This document shows, in pieces, positions 26,806 through 34,758 of a DNA stretch of 64,000 nt. The translations under genes were made by a program, and so were the position numbers. The stretch lies in NCBI GenBank assembly GCA_002869845.2, contig NEWS02000007.1:293475-357474 (forward strand), given 5' to 3'. Source of the DNA: Nitrospira sp. CG24B. GTDB taxonomy: Bacteria; Nitrospirota; Nitrospiria; Nitrospirales; Nitrospiraceae. The notes beneath the pieces were generated by a model. It saw only the letters and a list, made by a program, of their open reading frames with translations, made no database searches and was not told where the DNA came from. Position 1 is the stretch's first letter. Each line of letters begins with the position of its first letter.

Positions 26806-26910
26806 AGGCATCGAACCACACATCACGATCAGCAGATCCTCTGCATCTTTCAACAGGCCATCCTGCAAGATAAAGGAAGTGCAGCAGACTACCACCGCGC
26901 ACATTGACAC
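26806..26910 (-). pseudogene. Fragment of a class-I amidotransferase gene
   Basis: On the minus strand this segment reads SFILQDGLLKDAEDLLIVMCGSMP, which aligns with VPQDGLPKDSGDLLIVMGGPMS near the N-terminus of the amidotransferase at 23406-24092. Only about 35 codons are recognisable and the downstream catalytic part is missing, so it is a decayed partial duplicate. Confidence 0.65.
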
Positions 26911-27000
26911 CTTTCAACTATGGAGCTAGCCTTGAACTATCCGATCTCATAATCTATGAGAGACGACAACTCTGAGTGCGCCAGCTGAAGCGAGGCCTAC

Positions 27001-27804
27001 GTGAAACCAAAGGATGGATTTGATGCTGCCATGGCGCGAGTGGATCACCTATTGAATCTATACGACATTCTTCATAACACCCGTACTCGTCAAATCCGAA
27101 GTGATTGGGCAACTAAGTTTCTTGATCTAATGCACTGGCCCAAAGGGGAGGCAATCGTTCGCGTTGATGGAAAGGATAAGAACAGCCTGCTCATTCTACG
27201 GCCACAACTGAAACTTGACCACACACGCTTTAGTCATGACTACCTCTCTGAACTTCTTCGCAGTGCAGTTGTTGCTACCGTATCGGCACTTGATCGGTAC
27301 GTCCATGATCTCGTGCTTCATCATTCATGGTCACTCCTCAGCCGACCGGAAAAAGCAATCCCCTCCGAACTAAAGAAATTATCACTCCCTATTCTTGCTT
27401 CTAAAAATGCACTAGAAAAGTTGAGAGGTGATCCTAAGGCTCGACCAGGGCATCTGGTGAAAACTGCACTGCAAACCCACCTGCACAGGGATCACACGTT
27501 TCAACGCCCGGCCGACGTTGCAAAGGCTGCGCAGATGCTCGGGGTAAAGGATTTTTTGAGTGAAGTTGCGAAGCAGATGCCAGGCAGTCCCGATAAGGGA
27601 AAAGTTATTGAATCACTCAACACCATCGTCAACAGACGCAATCAAATAGTGCATGAGGCGGACATGGTCCGCAAGACAAGAGCGAAGAAGATTACTTTGA
27701 GGGAAATCGCTCGCTCAACGGCACAAGAATGGTGCAATTGGTCTCGTTCGCTTGTTGAAACGATCGACAAGGTTGTGGATGTTTCCGTCACAACGACCCA
27801 CTGA
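27001..27804 (+). CDS. HEPN-domain protein
   Basis: 267 residues, GTG start. It is helical throughout, with VATVSALDRYVHDLV in the first bundle and NRRNQIVHEAD near the C-terminus. The latter gives the HEPN RNase motif R213-x4-H218. This is the RiboL-PSP-HEPN style found in RNA-targeting toxins and defence proteins. No nucleotidyltransferase (MNT) partner is adjacent, and the gene lies among toxin-antitoxin remnants. RNase activity is inferred from the motif only. Codon usage is more AT-rich than in the housekeeping genes, suggesting acquisition. Confidence 0.7.
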   Translation: MKPKDGFDAAMARVDHLLNLYDILHNTRTRQIRSDWATKFLDLMHWPKGEAIVRVDGKDKNSLLILRPQLKLDHTRFSHDYLSELLRSAVVATVSALDRYVHDLVLHHSWSLLSRPEKAIPSELKKLSLPILASKNALEKLRGDPKARPGHLVKTALQTHLHRDHTFQRPADVAKAAQMLGVKDFLSEVAKQMPGSPDKGKVIESLNTIVNRRNQIVHEADMVRKTRAKKITLREIARSTAQEWCNWSRSLVETIDKVVDVSVTTTH

Positions 27805-27835
27805 GACTGCGTGGGTCTTCATTCTTCCTTACCTC

Positions 27836-27867
27836 TATATTGTCAGCCCTTTATATTGTCAGCCCTT
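27836..27867 (+). repeat. Perfect 16-bp tandem duplication
   Basis: TATATTGTCAGCCCTT occurs twice in direct succession (27836-27851 and 27852-27867), immediately before the recognisable part of the broken macro-domain gene. Sixteen is not a multiple of three, so it would shift any frame that crosses it. Confidence 0.9.
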
Positions 27868-28355
27868 CGTGTTATCTGCAGGGACATCGACTCTCTAATA
27901 GTTGACGCCATCGTCAATGCGGCCAATGCTTCTCTACTCCTCGTCGGTGAGGTATACGAGGTGCCATTCATCGTGTCGCTTGACCGGAACTGGTACAGAA
28001 ATGTCACCTGCTAGACGAATGCCAAACCGGCGATGCGAAGCTGACGAGAGGCTATCGCTTGCCTGCTCGATACGTGATCCATGCCGTCGGACCGGTCTGG
28101 ACGGGTGGGAACAATGGCGAACCCGCGCAACTCGCTTCCTGTTATCGCCGCAGTCTTAAGATCGCAGCTAAAAATAGAACTCCGCCCACCGCCTTTCCTA
28201 GCATCTACGGCTATCCCATCGAGCTTGCTGCCAACGTGGCGATCGACTCAGTCCGTACCACTATGGCCAACCTTCCGGTGGTCTATGAAGTGACATTGTG
28301 CTGCTTTCTCAAAATGACTCGATGGTGTACCACAAGGTACCTCGCTCGGGCCTGA
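27868..28355 (+). pseudogene. Macro-domain (ADP-ribose deacetylase-like) pseudogene
   Basis: One frame gives RDIDSLIVDAIVNAANASLL, the start of a YmdB-type macro domain. Another gives [19 protein letters not shown], then [17 protein letters not shown] and [10 protein letters not shown]. Between them the glycine-rich GGGGVD loop is scrambled by an indel, and the expected glycine before PELVQKC is a TGA at 27981. The STG loop normally found before YGYP is deleted (FPSIYGYP). The gene cannot make an ADP-ribose-binding protein. Confidence 0.82.
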
Positions 28356-28423
28356 AGATATAACTCGCCGCTCCCCCATTTCCGTCTTTAGCCCTTCCGT
28401 CGACCGACCGACAAGTACATATC

Positions 28424-29308
28424 ATGGGTCTTCCACCAGCCGGCGTAAACCACACGATGTGCGATATCCCTCTGACCTGCCCGCAAATTACCCTGGATAC
28501 CCTTCCTCGTTGTTCATTTCAACAGAGAGTACGCTCACACTATCACGCATTCTGGTACCATCTTGGGGAACGATTTGCCTGGTCTCGAGGAGCGTATCAT
28601 GAACGACCGGTCAGACGGCTTTCTCAACTGAGCGGCATTCAGCAAGCACGTGTCGCCTCGCTCCAACGACGCTTCCGTGTAGGATTCGAACAGCAGGCGG
28701 AACAGTCGACAGCCCTGAAGCAATACGACTATCTTGAGGTACTGGAACGAACCTGGTCGGCGCTTGGCTTACCCTATTCAGTAGGTGGAGCCGTTCAGGA
28801 TATGGGGTCGAGTAACTTTTGGTATGCGGCCGCCTTGCATGCGTTTTTTCAGCCATCGGAACTGGTCGGCGTTGAAGTGGAAGGGTACCGGATCTACACC
28901 AATGGGTATAGTCGCCTCGACTATGCCCATGGCTATATCCAAAACCTGCCAAATACACAGTTCATCGTCGGCGACTATGCCGGCTATGATCACCCAGCTG
29001 ACGTCGTCACCGCGTGGTATCCCTTCGTGACGCCGGACCCTGTGCTGGCCTGGCGGATGCCGCTCTCAGTGTTAGCGCCGCACGCATTATTTTCTCGGGT
29101 AGCCCGCAATCTCACCCCTCACGGTTTGTTTGTCATGGTCAACCAAGGCCTGGACGAAGCGGCAATCGCTGCCGCCTGGTGCGAGAAGGTCGGCCTCGTA
29201 CGGTACGGTTCATGCGAGGTCAGAACCCTGTTGCGTTCTCGGCGTCCTGCTGTGGTATCGTGCTGGACGAGCGCACACGCGTCGCATACATCTCCATACC
29301 AGAACTAG
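28424..29308 (+). CDS. Unknown protein with a possible SAM-methyltransferase fold
   Basis: 294 residues. QDMGSSNFWYAAALHAFF could be a nucleotide-binding glycine loop and ELVGVEVEGYRIY the acidic second strand of a class-I methyltransferase; DVVTAWYPFV fits the fourth strand. This is suggestive only. No signal or membrane segment is present. The next gene begins 10 bases downstream, so the two probably form an operon. Confidence 0.55.
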   Translation: MGLPPAGVNHTMCDIPLTCPQITLDTLPRCSFQQRVRSHYHAFWYHLGERFAWSRGAYHERPVRRLSQLSGIQQARVASLQRRFRVGFEQQAEQSTALKQYDYLEVLERTWSALGLPYSVGGAVQDMGSSNFWYAAALHAFFQPSELVGVEVEGYRIYTNGYSRLDYAHGYIQNLPNTQFIVGDYAGYDHPADVVTAWYPFVTPDPVLAWRMPLSVLAPHALFSRVARNLTPHGLFVMVNQGLDEAAIAAAWCEKVGLVRYGSCEVRTLLRSRRPAVVSCWTSAHASHTSPYQN

Positions 29309-29318
29309 AATTTGTCAC

Positions 29319-30137
29319 ATGAAGCACTCCATCAAGAACACGGAAGACCTTCGATGGTTCATCGGGCATACGGGCGGTTTTCGCTCAGGGTATGTGACCG
29401 ACCTGCAGATTTCCAAACGCCGCCTCTTCGACGAAGGCTCTATACGGGAAGTACCGGCCGGTACGACCATCTCGCTCATGATCCGTTATGAAGTTCGCGG
29501 ATACGTCCGGGTGGCCAAGCTCACGATGACCGGCGTCACGGATTTCTCCGTCTTCGAACAAGATGGGACTGATTGTTCATCCCTTGGCGTGATCCAGACG
29601 GATTTCAATGCGGGGAAAATGCGCTTCTGGTTCGATCCCCAGGGAGAACTCTACGTGGTGTGCGATGAGGCTGCGCTGGATGAAATCGCCACGCCGTTCG
29701 TGACGGCTGATCAGGCGGCCGAATTCGCTCGATGGATATTCCAGGGCCGAGCTGCCGAAGGCCCCACGGTGGAATGGCTGTTACACGAACTGGATCGAGC
29801 CGGTCTGCCGTGCGCGTGGCGTGAGACGACGCGGGCGGTCGCGGTGCATCCGGCGGTGCAGTGGGAGGGCGATCTGATTCCGGCAGGCGAACCTACGGCC
29901 AGCGAGGAGCATAGGGTCCACGTCCTGGGCTATGGTCCACTGGAGGGGCAAGGCTTTGGTCTGATGCTGCGGGTGATGGGGATTCAGGATCGACGGATGA
30001 GCCGGATCCTGGAAGCGCTGGCTGATCAAATCACGCAACAGTTCGTCGGTGACTGTCTCGTCGGCACAACGATCATCCCAGGTCGTGAATGGGAGGGATG
30101 GTTGATTCGGGAACTCCAGACACGACACAGTCGATAA
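29319..30137 (+). CDS. Hypothetical protein, 272 residues
   Basis: I do not recognise it. The N-terminal half is beta-rich (for example YVTDLQISKRRLFDEG, RYEVRGYVRVAKLTMTGV) and the C-terminal half is acidic and mixed. There are no cysteine clusters, signal or membrane helices. I chose ATG 29319 just after the stop of the preceding gene; the open frame reaches back to 29130, but that part is antisense-like filler within its neighbour. Operon partner of the preceding unknown. Confidence 0.6.
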   Translation: MKHSIKNTEDLRWFIGHTGGFRSGYVTDLQISKRRLFDEGSIREVPAGTTISLMIRYEVRGYVRVAKLTMTGVTDFSVFEQDGTDCSSLGVIQTDFNAGKMRFWFDPQGELYVVCDEAALDEIATPFVTADQAAEFARWIFQGRAAEGPTVEWLLHELDRAGLPCAWRETTRAVAVHPAVQWEGDLIPAGEPTASEEHRVHVLGYGPLEGQGFGLMLRVMGIQDRRMSRILEALADQITQQFVGDCLVGTTIIPGREWEGWLIRELQTRHSR

Positions 30138-30160
30138 GCCGCGATGAGGGGGAACGCTGA

Positions 30161-30898
30161 TTAGTGCGCGTGCTCGGGGGAGTAACGCCCGTTGCCGTTC
30201 CCATTTGCAAAACCGGCTGCACCGTTGCCGTTCACATACCCTGTAACAGAGTGGGACGCACCACTCCCATTTGTTTGCTGGTCCTTGCCGTTGATGCACT
30301 CCACCAAGGCCCAAAGCCGTAATGGGTTCACGCGTTGATTCCGAGCGATGCGGAGCGACGTCCCTTCCAACACGGTATTGAGGGACAAATCTGTCCGCCA
30401 GCCCAGGTGCTTGGTCAGCGGGGAAATCACTTTTTCGACGGCTGCAATCACCTTGTTCCCGTTGCTGAAGTGGTTGAGCATGATAATCCGGCCACCGGGA
30501 CGGCAGACCCGAATCATCTCACTGACCACCGTCCGATAGTCCGGCACCGCCGTGACAACATAGGCCGCCACAACCGTATCGAAGCTGTCGTCCTCGAATT
30601 CCATCGCTCCTGCATCCATGCGGTGCAGCTGGACGTGATCGAGGCTATGCGTTTCCGCCTTTTCCTTTGCTTTGGCGAGCATCCCTTCGGACACGTCGAT
30701 CCCAACAATCCGGCAATGGCGAGGATACATGGGAAGGGCGAGCCCAGTCCCCACACCAACTTCAAGAATCTGTTCGTTGGGCTGCACATTCAGATTACGA
30801 ATGGCCGACTCACGCCCTTCGTGGAAGACTTTTCCAAAAACCTTGTCGTAGAACCCCGCGTAGTTCGTGTAGACACGCTCAATCTTGTTGGGATCCAT
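30161..30898 (-). CDS. PmtA-like phospholipid N-methyltransferase
   Basis: 245 residues. Class-I SAM methyltransferase motif I ILEVGVGTGLALPMYP at about 44-59, GIDVSEGML, DAGAMEFEDDSFD and VCRPGGRIIMLNHF. The N-terminal YTNYAGFYDKVFGKVF is typical of phosphatidylethanolamine N-methyltransferases of the PmtA type. After about residue 208 the protein ends in an unusual low-complexity tail dominated by Asn-Gly repeats (VNGNGAAGFANGNGNG). Such a tail is not part of the family and is likely disordered. Confidence 0.78.
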   Translation of the reverse strand: MDPNKIERVYTNYAGFYDKVFGKVFHEGRESAIRNLNVQPNEQILEVGVGTGLALPMYPRHCRIVGIDVSEGMLAKAKEKAETHSLDHVQLHRMDAGAMEFEDDSFDTVVAAYVVTAVPDYRTVVSEMIRVCRPGGRIIMLNHFSNGNKVIAAVEKVISPLTKHLGWRTDLSLNTVLEGTSLRIARNQRVNPLRLWALVECINGKDQQTNGSGASHSVTGYVNGNGAAGFANGNGNGRYSPEHAH

Positions 30899-31183
30899 GC
30901 CGCCTCCAGACTTGAAACGATCGACTCTCTAAGAACCCTGACTCTGCAGGGCTCACAACCTGCTCTGTCAACGCGGGTAAAAATAAAGGCAGGGCATGAC
31001 GTGGTGCCAAAGCCAGCCATGGAACGTAATGGCGGGTAATGTAGCCAACTCATCTTCTTGAGTCAACAGCTTCTTGCGTGAGGCGAGAAAGAAATTCCAT
31101 CGCAGGATCGCCGAAAGAAAATGAATCCTGACCGGTCCTCGTCGCCTTGATTCGCGTTGAGTTCCTATGGGATAGCTACATGT

Positions 31184-31807
31184 ATGATACTGGCCGGTCT
31201 CTTCGCAGGGCTCTTGTTTATCGGATTGATCGTTGGTGATTGGCTCTATTTTATTCGGCTGACCCCGGACGCCATTCGGTACGGGTGCCGTGTCGCAAGC
31301 AATCCAGACCAGTGGCCTGGAGCCGCACTCACAACCCTCGGCGGTCGGTTCACTCCCGAGGGCGTGCTGATGCTCCCGCATGGAGTGGCCTGGTTTTACC
31401 CACAGCTCTCCCTAATTGCAATCCGCCCTCAGTATCGATTGTTCTCCAGGCGGTTCCGGACCGCCTGGCCGGTGAAAGGGCTGATTCATCTTTCACAACA
31501 GGACGGATCGTTGAACACGTTGTGCGTGAAGCGGATGCCATGGTCGTCAGCCATCATGACGCTCCTATGGTTTGCGGTCGTCTTGATCGGGTCCCTGACC
31601 TTCGTGGTGCAGTATGCTCTGGATGGAGGATTCGCTTCGCTTGGGGGAACGCTCACGGGCGTGGCAGTCATGGCCCTCGCCGCCCTTGTGCTGGCTTTCG
31701 GACTCGTCACGGGGGCCCTCGCGTATCGGCTCGAAGACAGCCGCCTCATGAAAGTCTATGACGAGTTGCGAGATGCCATCGCGCTCTCCATCTCCTCCTC
31801 TTCCTAG
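31184..31807 (+). CDS. Membrane protein, three predicted helices
   Basis: From ATG 31184 the protein starts with a membrane helix (MILAGLFAGLLFIGLIVG). A soluble beta-like region of about 95 residues resembling a PH-type fold follows (VAWFYPQLSLIAIRPQYRLFS), then two more helices near residues 115-175. Function unknown. It is convergent with the small gene at 31828-32172. Confidence 0.6.
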   Translation: MILAGLFAGLLFIGLIVGDWLYFIRLTPDAIRYGCRVASNPDQWPGAALTTLGGRFTPEGVLMLPHGVAWFYPQLSLIAIRPQYRLFSRRFRTAWPVKGLIHLSQQDGSLNTLCVKRMPWSSAIMTLLWFAVVLIGSLTFVVQYALDGGFASLGGTLTGVAVMALAALVLAFGLVTGALAYRLEDSRLMKVYDELRDAIALSISSSS

Positions 31808-31827
31808 TCCGCCCGTCGCGCTTTTTC

Positions 31828-32172
31828 TCAGACAAGAAACAAGCTCAAGAAGTGATCGTATTCGGCCGGCAAGTTCAAGGCTGATCGGGTACGGGCCAGG
31901 CCGGCAATGATCCCGCGATGCTTCTTCGCAAGCCCTGATGCATGAAACGCCTGTGCGAACTGCTGCCAGTGCAAGATAGGATCGGAAACAATTCGAACTT
32001 GCTCCTCCTTCGGTAGGGCATGCACGATGGTGGTCAGCATTCGAATCGCTTTCTCTACACTCTCGTAGGGTGGGGCCAATTTGAGATGAGCATAGAAAAT
32101 CTCGAGATGTCGGCGGAACTCCTCCTTCAGAATCTGACTGGGGTCGGACAAGGTAGGTGTGGCATCGGCCAT
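31828..32172 (-). CDS. Hypothetical protein, 114 residues
   Basis: Helical protein of unknown function, taken from the ATG at 32172 because the upstream 33 codons of the open frame overlap the promoter region of the opposite gene. Notable segments are EEFRRHLEIFYAHLKLAPPYESVEKAIRM and GLAKKHRGIIAGLARTRSALNLP. There are no membrane or metal motifs. Confidence 0.6.
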   Translation of the reverse strand: MADATPTLSDPSQILKEEFRRHLEIFYAHLKLAPPYESVEKAIRMLTTIVHALPKEEQVRIVSDPILHWQQFAQAFHASGLAKKHRGIIAGLARTRSALNLPAEYDHFLSLFLV

Positions 32173-32233
32173 AGTAATCATGTGGATAATACGGTATGAA
32201 GAAGGTAGGGAACAACTCTCAATGGAGGCACGC

Positions 32234-32716
32234 ATGAAACGGATGTTTGGCGGTTTACTCGGTGCGCTCACCCTGATGGTGCTGGTTGGGTGCTCGTCTC
32301 ATCACCACCACGGCATGACGGGAGGCGGCAAGAGTGACGCCTATTGGCAGAAGGGCCAGCAAGATATGGATGGATTGATCAATCGGACCGTGCAGGATCC
32401 CGAAAAGGCGAAGGGTGTGAATGCCTATGTCGGTGAGATCATCAAGGAGCTCAAGGAGAGCCGTGAGCAGGAGCGGGCCTATCATCGGCAGCTCTACACT
32501 TTGAACACCAGCTATACGGCGACACCCGACGAATTTTCAAAAATCGTGAACGAGGCAAACATTCAGCGGGCGCAAAGCTCGGCCAGGGTACTGAGCCTTC
32601 GGTTCAAGATGAAGGACCTGATGACCGCAGACGAGTGGAAAACGCTCTCAGACCGCATGGTCTCCTATAGCGGCCGTTACCAGCATGGAGAAGCAGGCGC
32701 AAAAAGCAGTTATTGA
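32234..32716 (+). CDS. Lipoprotein with histidine-rich start and helical body
   Basis: Signal peptide ending in lipobox LVGC (lipidated cysteine at residue 20), followed directly by SSHHHHGMTGGG, a possible metal-binding stretch. The remaining 120 residues are a helical hairpin-like region similar in style to Spy/CpxP periplasmic proteins, though the LTxxQ motifs are not seen. TGGAGG lies 5 bases before ATG 32234. Its stop overlaps the end of the opposite-strand gene. Confidence 0.68.
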   Translation: MKRMFGGLLGALTLMVLVGCSSHHHHGMTGGGKSDAYWQKGQQDMDGLINRTVQDPEKAKGVNAYVGEIIKELKESREQERAYHRQLYTLNTSYTATPDEFSKIVNEANIQRAQSSARVLSLRFKMKDLMTADEWKTLSDRMVSYSGRYQHGEAGAKSSY

Positions 32717-33744
32717 CTCGAAACCGGCGCGGCAGTGAGCGGCACTGCCGCCCACGTCGCGCCGGCATCAGTGGAGCGATAGAGCCCACTGCCGTTCGTG
32801 CCGGCGTAGAGTAGTTGCGGATTCTTCGGGTTCATGGCTAGGGCGCGAATGTTCAGGGTTGTCATGCCCTGGTTCATCGCCTGCCAGGTCTTTCCACTAT
32901 CCGAACTTCTCCATACCCCTTTCGGCCCACCGACATAGAGCTGCGTCGGCTCCGTGGGGTGGAGCAGAATGCTGCTGATAAAGGCATCAGGGAGGGATTC
33001 CCCGATCCGCTCCCATTGCTCACCTTTATTCGTGCTGTGAAAGAGCCCTTTTGTCGTTCCCGCATAGACGGTGTCAGGGTTCATTCGATCAATTTCAATG
33101 GCATTCACACCCAACGCCATCGACGCCATCAACTCGCTCTCGGGAATCAACCCGTTGTTGATTCTTTTCCAGGACATCGCTCCATCCTCTGAGCGATACA
33201 TCCCGCCCGTTGTTCCGCCGTACAGGGTGGTGGGGGCTTTGGGATTCATAGCGATGGCCGTCACAATGTGAACTTCCTTCATCCCGTTCATCCGTTCTTC
33301 CCATTCCCGGCCTGCATCTTTTGTGAAGAATACACCGACGGTCGTCGCAATATAGATCTTCTCGCTCAGCGTGGGATGGAACACGAACTGATTCACGAAC
33401 GAGACATGTTCCTTCAAGCCGACATTATGCGGCAGCCAATGTTGCCCGCCATCCGGACTCTTGTACACCGCGTCCCCCATGGTACCAGCATAGATCGTGG
33501 CAGGCAGGAGCGGATCAAGCGCCAGCGTCGTCACCCGGCGCGCGCTGAAACTTGGGAATCGCTCCCAGGTCCCACCGCCATCTCGTGATTTGTAGACTGC
33601 ATCGTTCGTGGCGACGTAGAGAATATTGGCATTCGTTGGATGGAGCGCGATCGACACGACCGACTCGCTCTCCTTTTGGCAGCCATTGGAGAACAAGAAG
33701 AGCCCGAACAGGCTGAGGCTAAGGAGTGAACGAAATAGCTTCAT
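32710..33744 (-). CDS. YCF48/BNR-repeat beta-propeller lipoprotein
   Basis: 344 residues: signal with lipobox FSNGC (lipidated cysteine at residue 22), then about six repeats of the type LYAGT-x-GLYRSTDAGATW, in which the Asp-box S-x-D-x-G-x-T-W is visible many times (KSRDGGGTWERF, KSPDGGQHW, RSEDGAMSW, RSSDSGKTW, RSTDAGATW). This is a sialidase/YCF48-like propeller anchored in the envelope. Its role could be protein assembly or binding; catalytic sialidase residues are not apparent. Confidence 0.8.
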   Translation of the reverse strand: MKLFRSLLSLSLFGLFLFSNGCQKESESVVSIALHPTNANILYVATNDAVYKSRDGGGTWERFPSFSARRVTTLALDPLLPATIYAGTMGDAVYKSPDGGQHWLPHNVGLKEHVSFVNQFVFHPTLSEKIYIATTVGVFFTKDAGREWEERMNGMKEVHIVTAIAMNPKAPTTLYGGTTGGMYRSEDGAMSWKRINNGLIPESELMASMALGVNAIEIDRMNPDTVYAGTTKGLFHSTNKGEQWERIGESLPDAFISSILLHPTEPTQLYVGGPKGVWRSSDSGKTWQAMNQGMTTLNIRALAMNPKNPQLLYAGTNGSGLYRSTDAGATWAAVPLTAAPVSSQ

Positions 33745-33947
33745 CGTGGTGCGGGACCTAATCATAGGAATTGACGATGAGTCAAGCAGAAGCGCTGATC
33801 ACTAATGTTCCTCCAACTCCAGAGATCTTGTCTCGTGCTTCACGCTTTGGTTGATAATAATTAGGCACTTCAGTAGACTTCAAAGTCACAGGGTTTGCGG
33901 GGTTGTTGTCAGATCCTAGGAGCTTCTTCGACCAGGAGACATCTATC

Positions 33948-34172
33948 ATGGCCGAACTAGTCGAACGCATTACCGTCAATCCAGAGCAATGCGGTGGGAG
34001 ACCCTGTGTTCGCGGGATGCGGATTCGGGTAGTGGATGTGCTGGATTTACTTGCTGCCGGCCTTTCTCAGCAGCAAGTCCTTGAAGAATTGCCGGACCTC
34101 GAAGCGGAAGATATTTCTGCCTGCCTTAGATTTGCCAGCAGCCGACTCAATCATCCCATTCTCGCAGCGTGA
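33948..34172 (+). CDS. DUF433 antitoxin
   Basis: 74 residues from ATG 33948 (AGGAG upstream). RITVNPEQCGGRPCVRGMRI and VVDVLDLLAAGLSQQQVLEELPDLEAEDI are the DUF433 signature, a compact helix-turn-helix family that serves as VapB-like antitoxin. Its stop overlaps the next start (GTGA), so the pair is translationally coupled. Confidence 0.85.
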   Translation: MAELVERITVNPEQCGGRPCVRGMRIRVVDVLDLLAAGLSQQQVLEELPDLEAEDISACLRFASSRLNHPILAA

Positions 34173-34513
34173 AGATCTGGGTAGATGCGCAGCTCTCTCC
34201 AGTCATTGCTCAATGGCTCAGTTCCACCTATGGCGTGGAAGCTGCAGCAGTCAGAGACCTGCGACTGCGTGATGCACGGGATCGAGATATTTTTCTGACC
34301 GCACGAGATGCGAAGGCGATTCTTTTGACCAAGGACAGCGACATGATCGATCTCGTCACCCAACTCGGAGCACCGCCTCAGATCTTGTGGGTTAGATGCG
34401 GAAACACATCGAATAGTAAGCTGATGACCATCCTCACGAAGGCATGGCCGGTAGCAGAGCCTCTCCTCAAGGCTGGAGAGATGATCGTCGAGATCAGTGA
34501 CACAACGGGCTAG
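34169..34513 (+). CDS. DUF5615 PIN-like toxin
   Basis: 114 residues, GTG start inside the DUF433 stop. MKIWVDAQLSPVIAQWL has the first PIN-like acidic residue, RDRDIFLTARD the middle, and LLTKDSDMIDLV the paired aspartates. These are the features of DUF5615, a Mut7-C/PIN relative that acts as a VapC-like RNase toxin. Together with DUF433 it makes a complete module of a type common in Cyanobacteria and Nitrospirae. Confidence 0.85.
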   Translation: MKIWVDAQLSPVIAQWLSSTYGVEAAAVRDLRLRDARDRDIFLTARDAKAILLTKDSDMIDLVTQLGAPPQILWVRCGNTSNSKLMTILTKAWPVAEPLLKAGEMIVEISDTTG

Positions 34514-34524
34514 GGAACGCAAAG

Positions 34525-34758
34525 ATGCCGCAATTACCGGAAGCATTGCGAACGAGTAAGCAGCTGACCGGTAAGGCGCTCGCCAAATTCGAGGCCAAAC
34601 GCGATGTGTGGCATGAAGACTTGGATGGTGTGCGGGAAATCGAAGCCGGAGGTAGGAAACGGAAACGCATTGAAGCCAAGTCGTGCGTCGTTCTTGACGT
34701 TCGCGTCTCCAGCGAAGCGATGGCTGATGTTGTCCGTGTCTGGGAAACGAGATCTTGA
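34525..34758 (+). CDS. Small basic protein ahead of mrr
   Basis: 77 residues, highly charged (AKFEAKRDVWHEDLDGVREIEAGGRKRKRIEAK) and ending VVLDVRVSSEAMADVVRVWETRS. I do not recognise a family. Its stop overlaps the mrr start by one base (TGATG), so the two are coupled and it may be a regulator or partner of the restriction protein. It begins 11 bases after the DUF5615 stop, so all four genes may share a transcript. Confidence 0.6.
   Translation: MPQLPEALRTSKQLTGKALAKFEAKRDVWHEDLDGVREIEAGGRKRKRIEAKSCVVLDVRVSSEAMADVVRVWETRS

Noticed and set aside
27001..28355. HEPN plus macro domain as a DarTG-type toxin-antitoxin system
   Set aside because: The upstream protein has a HEPN motif, not a DarT ADP-ribosyltransferase fold, and the macro domain is YmdB-like and broken.
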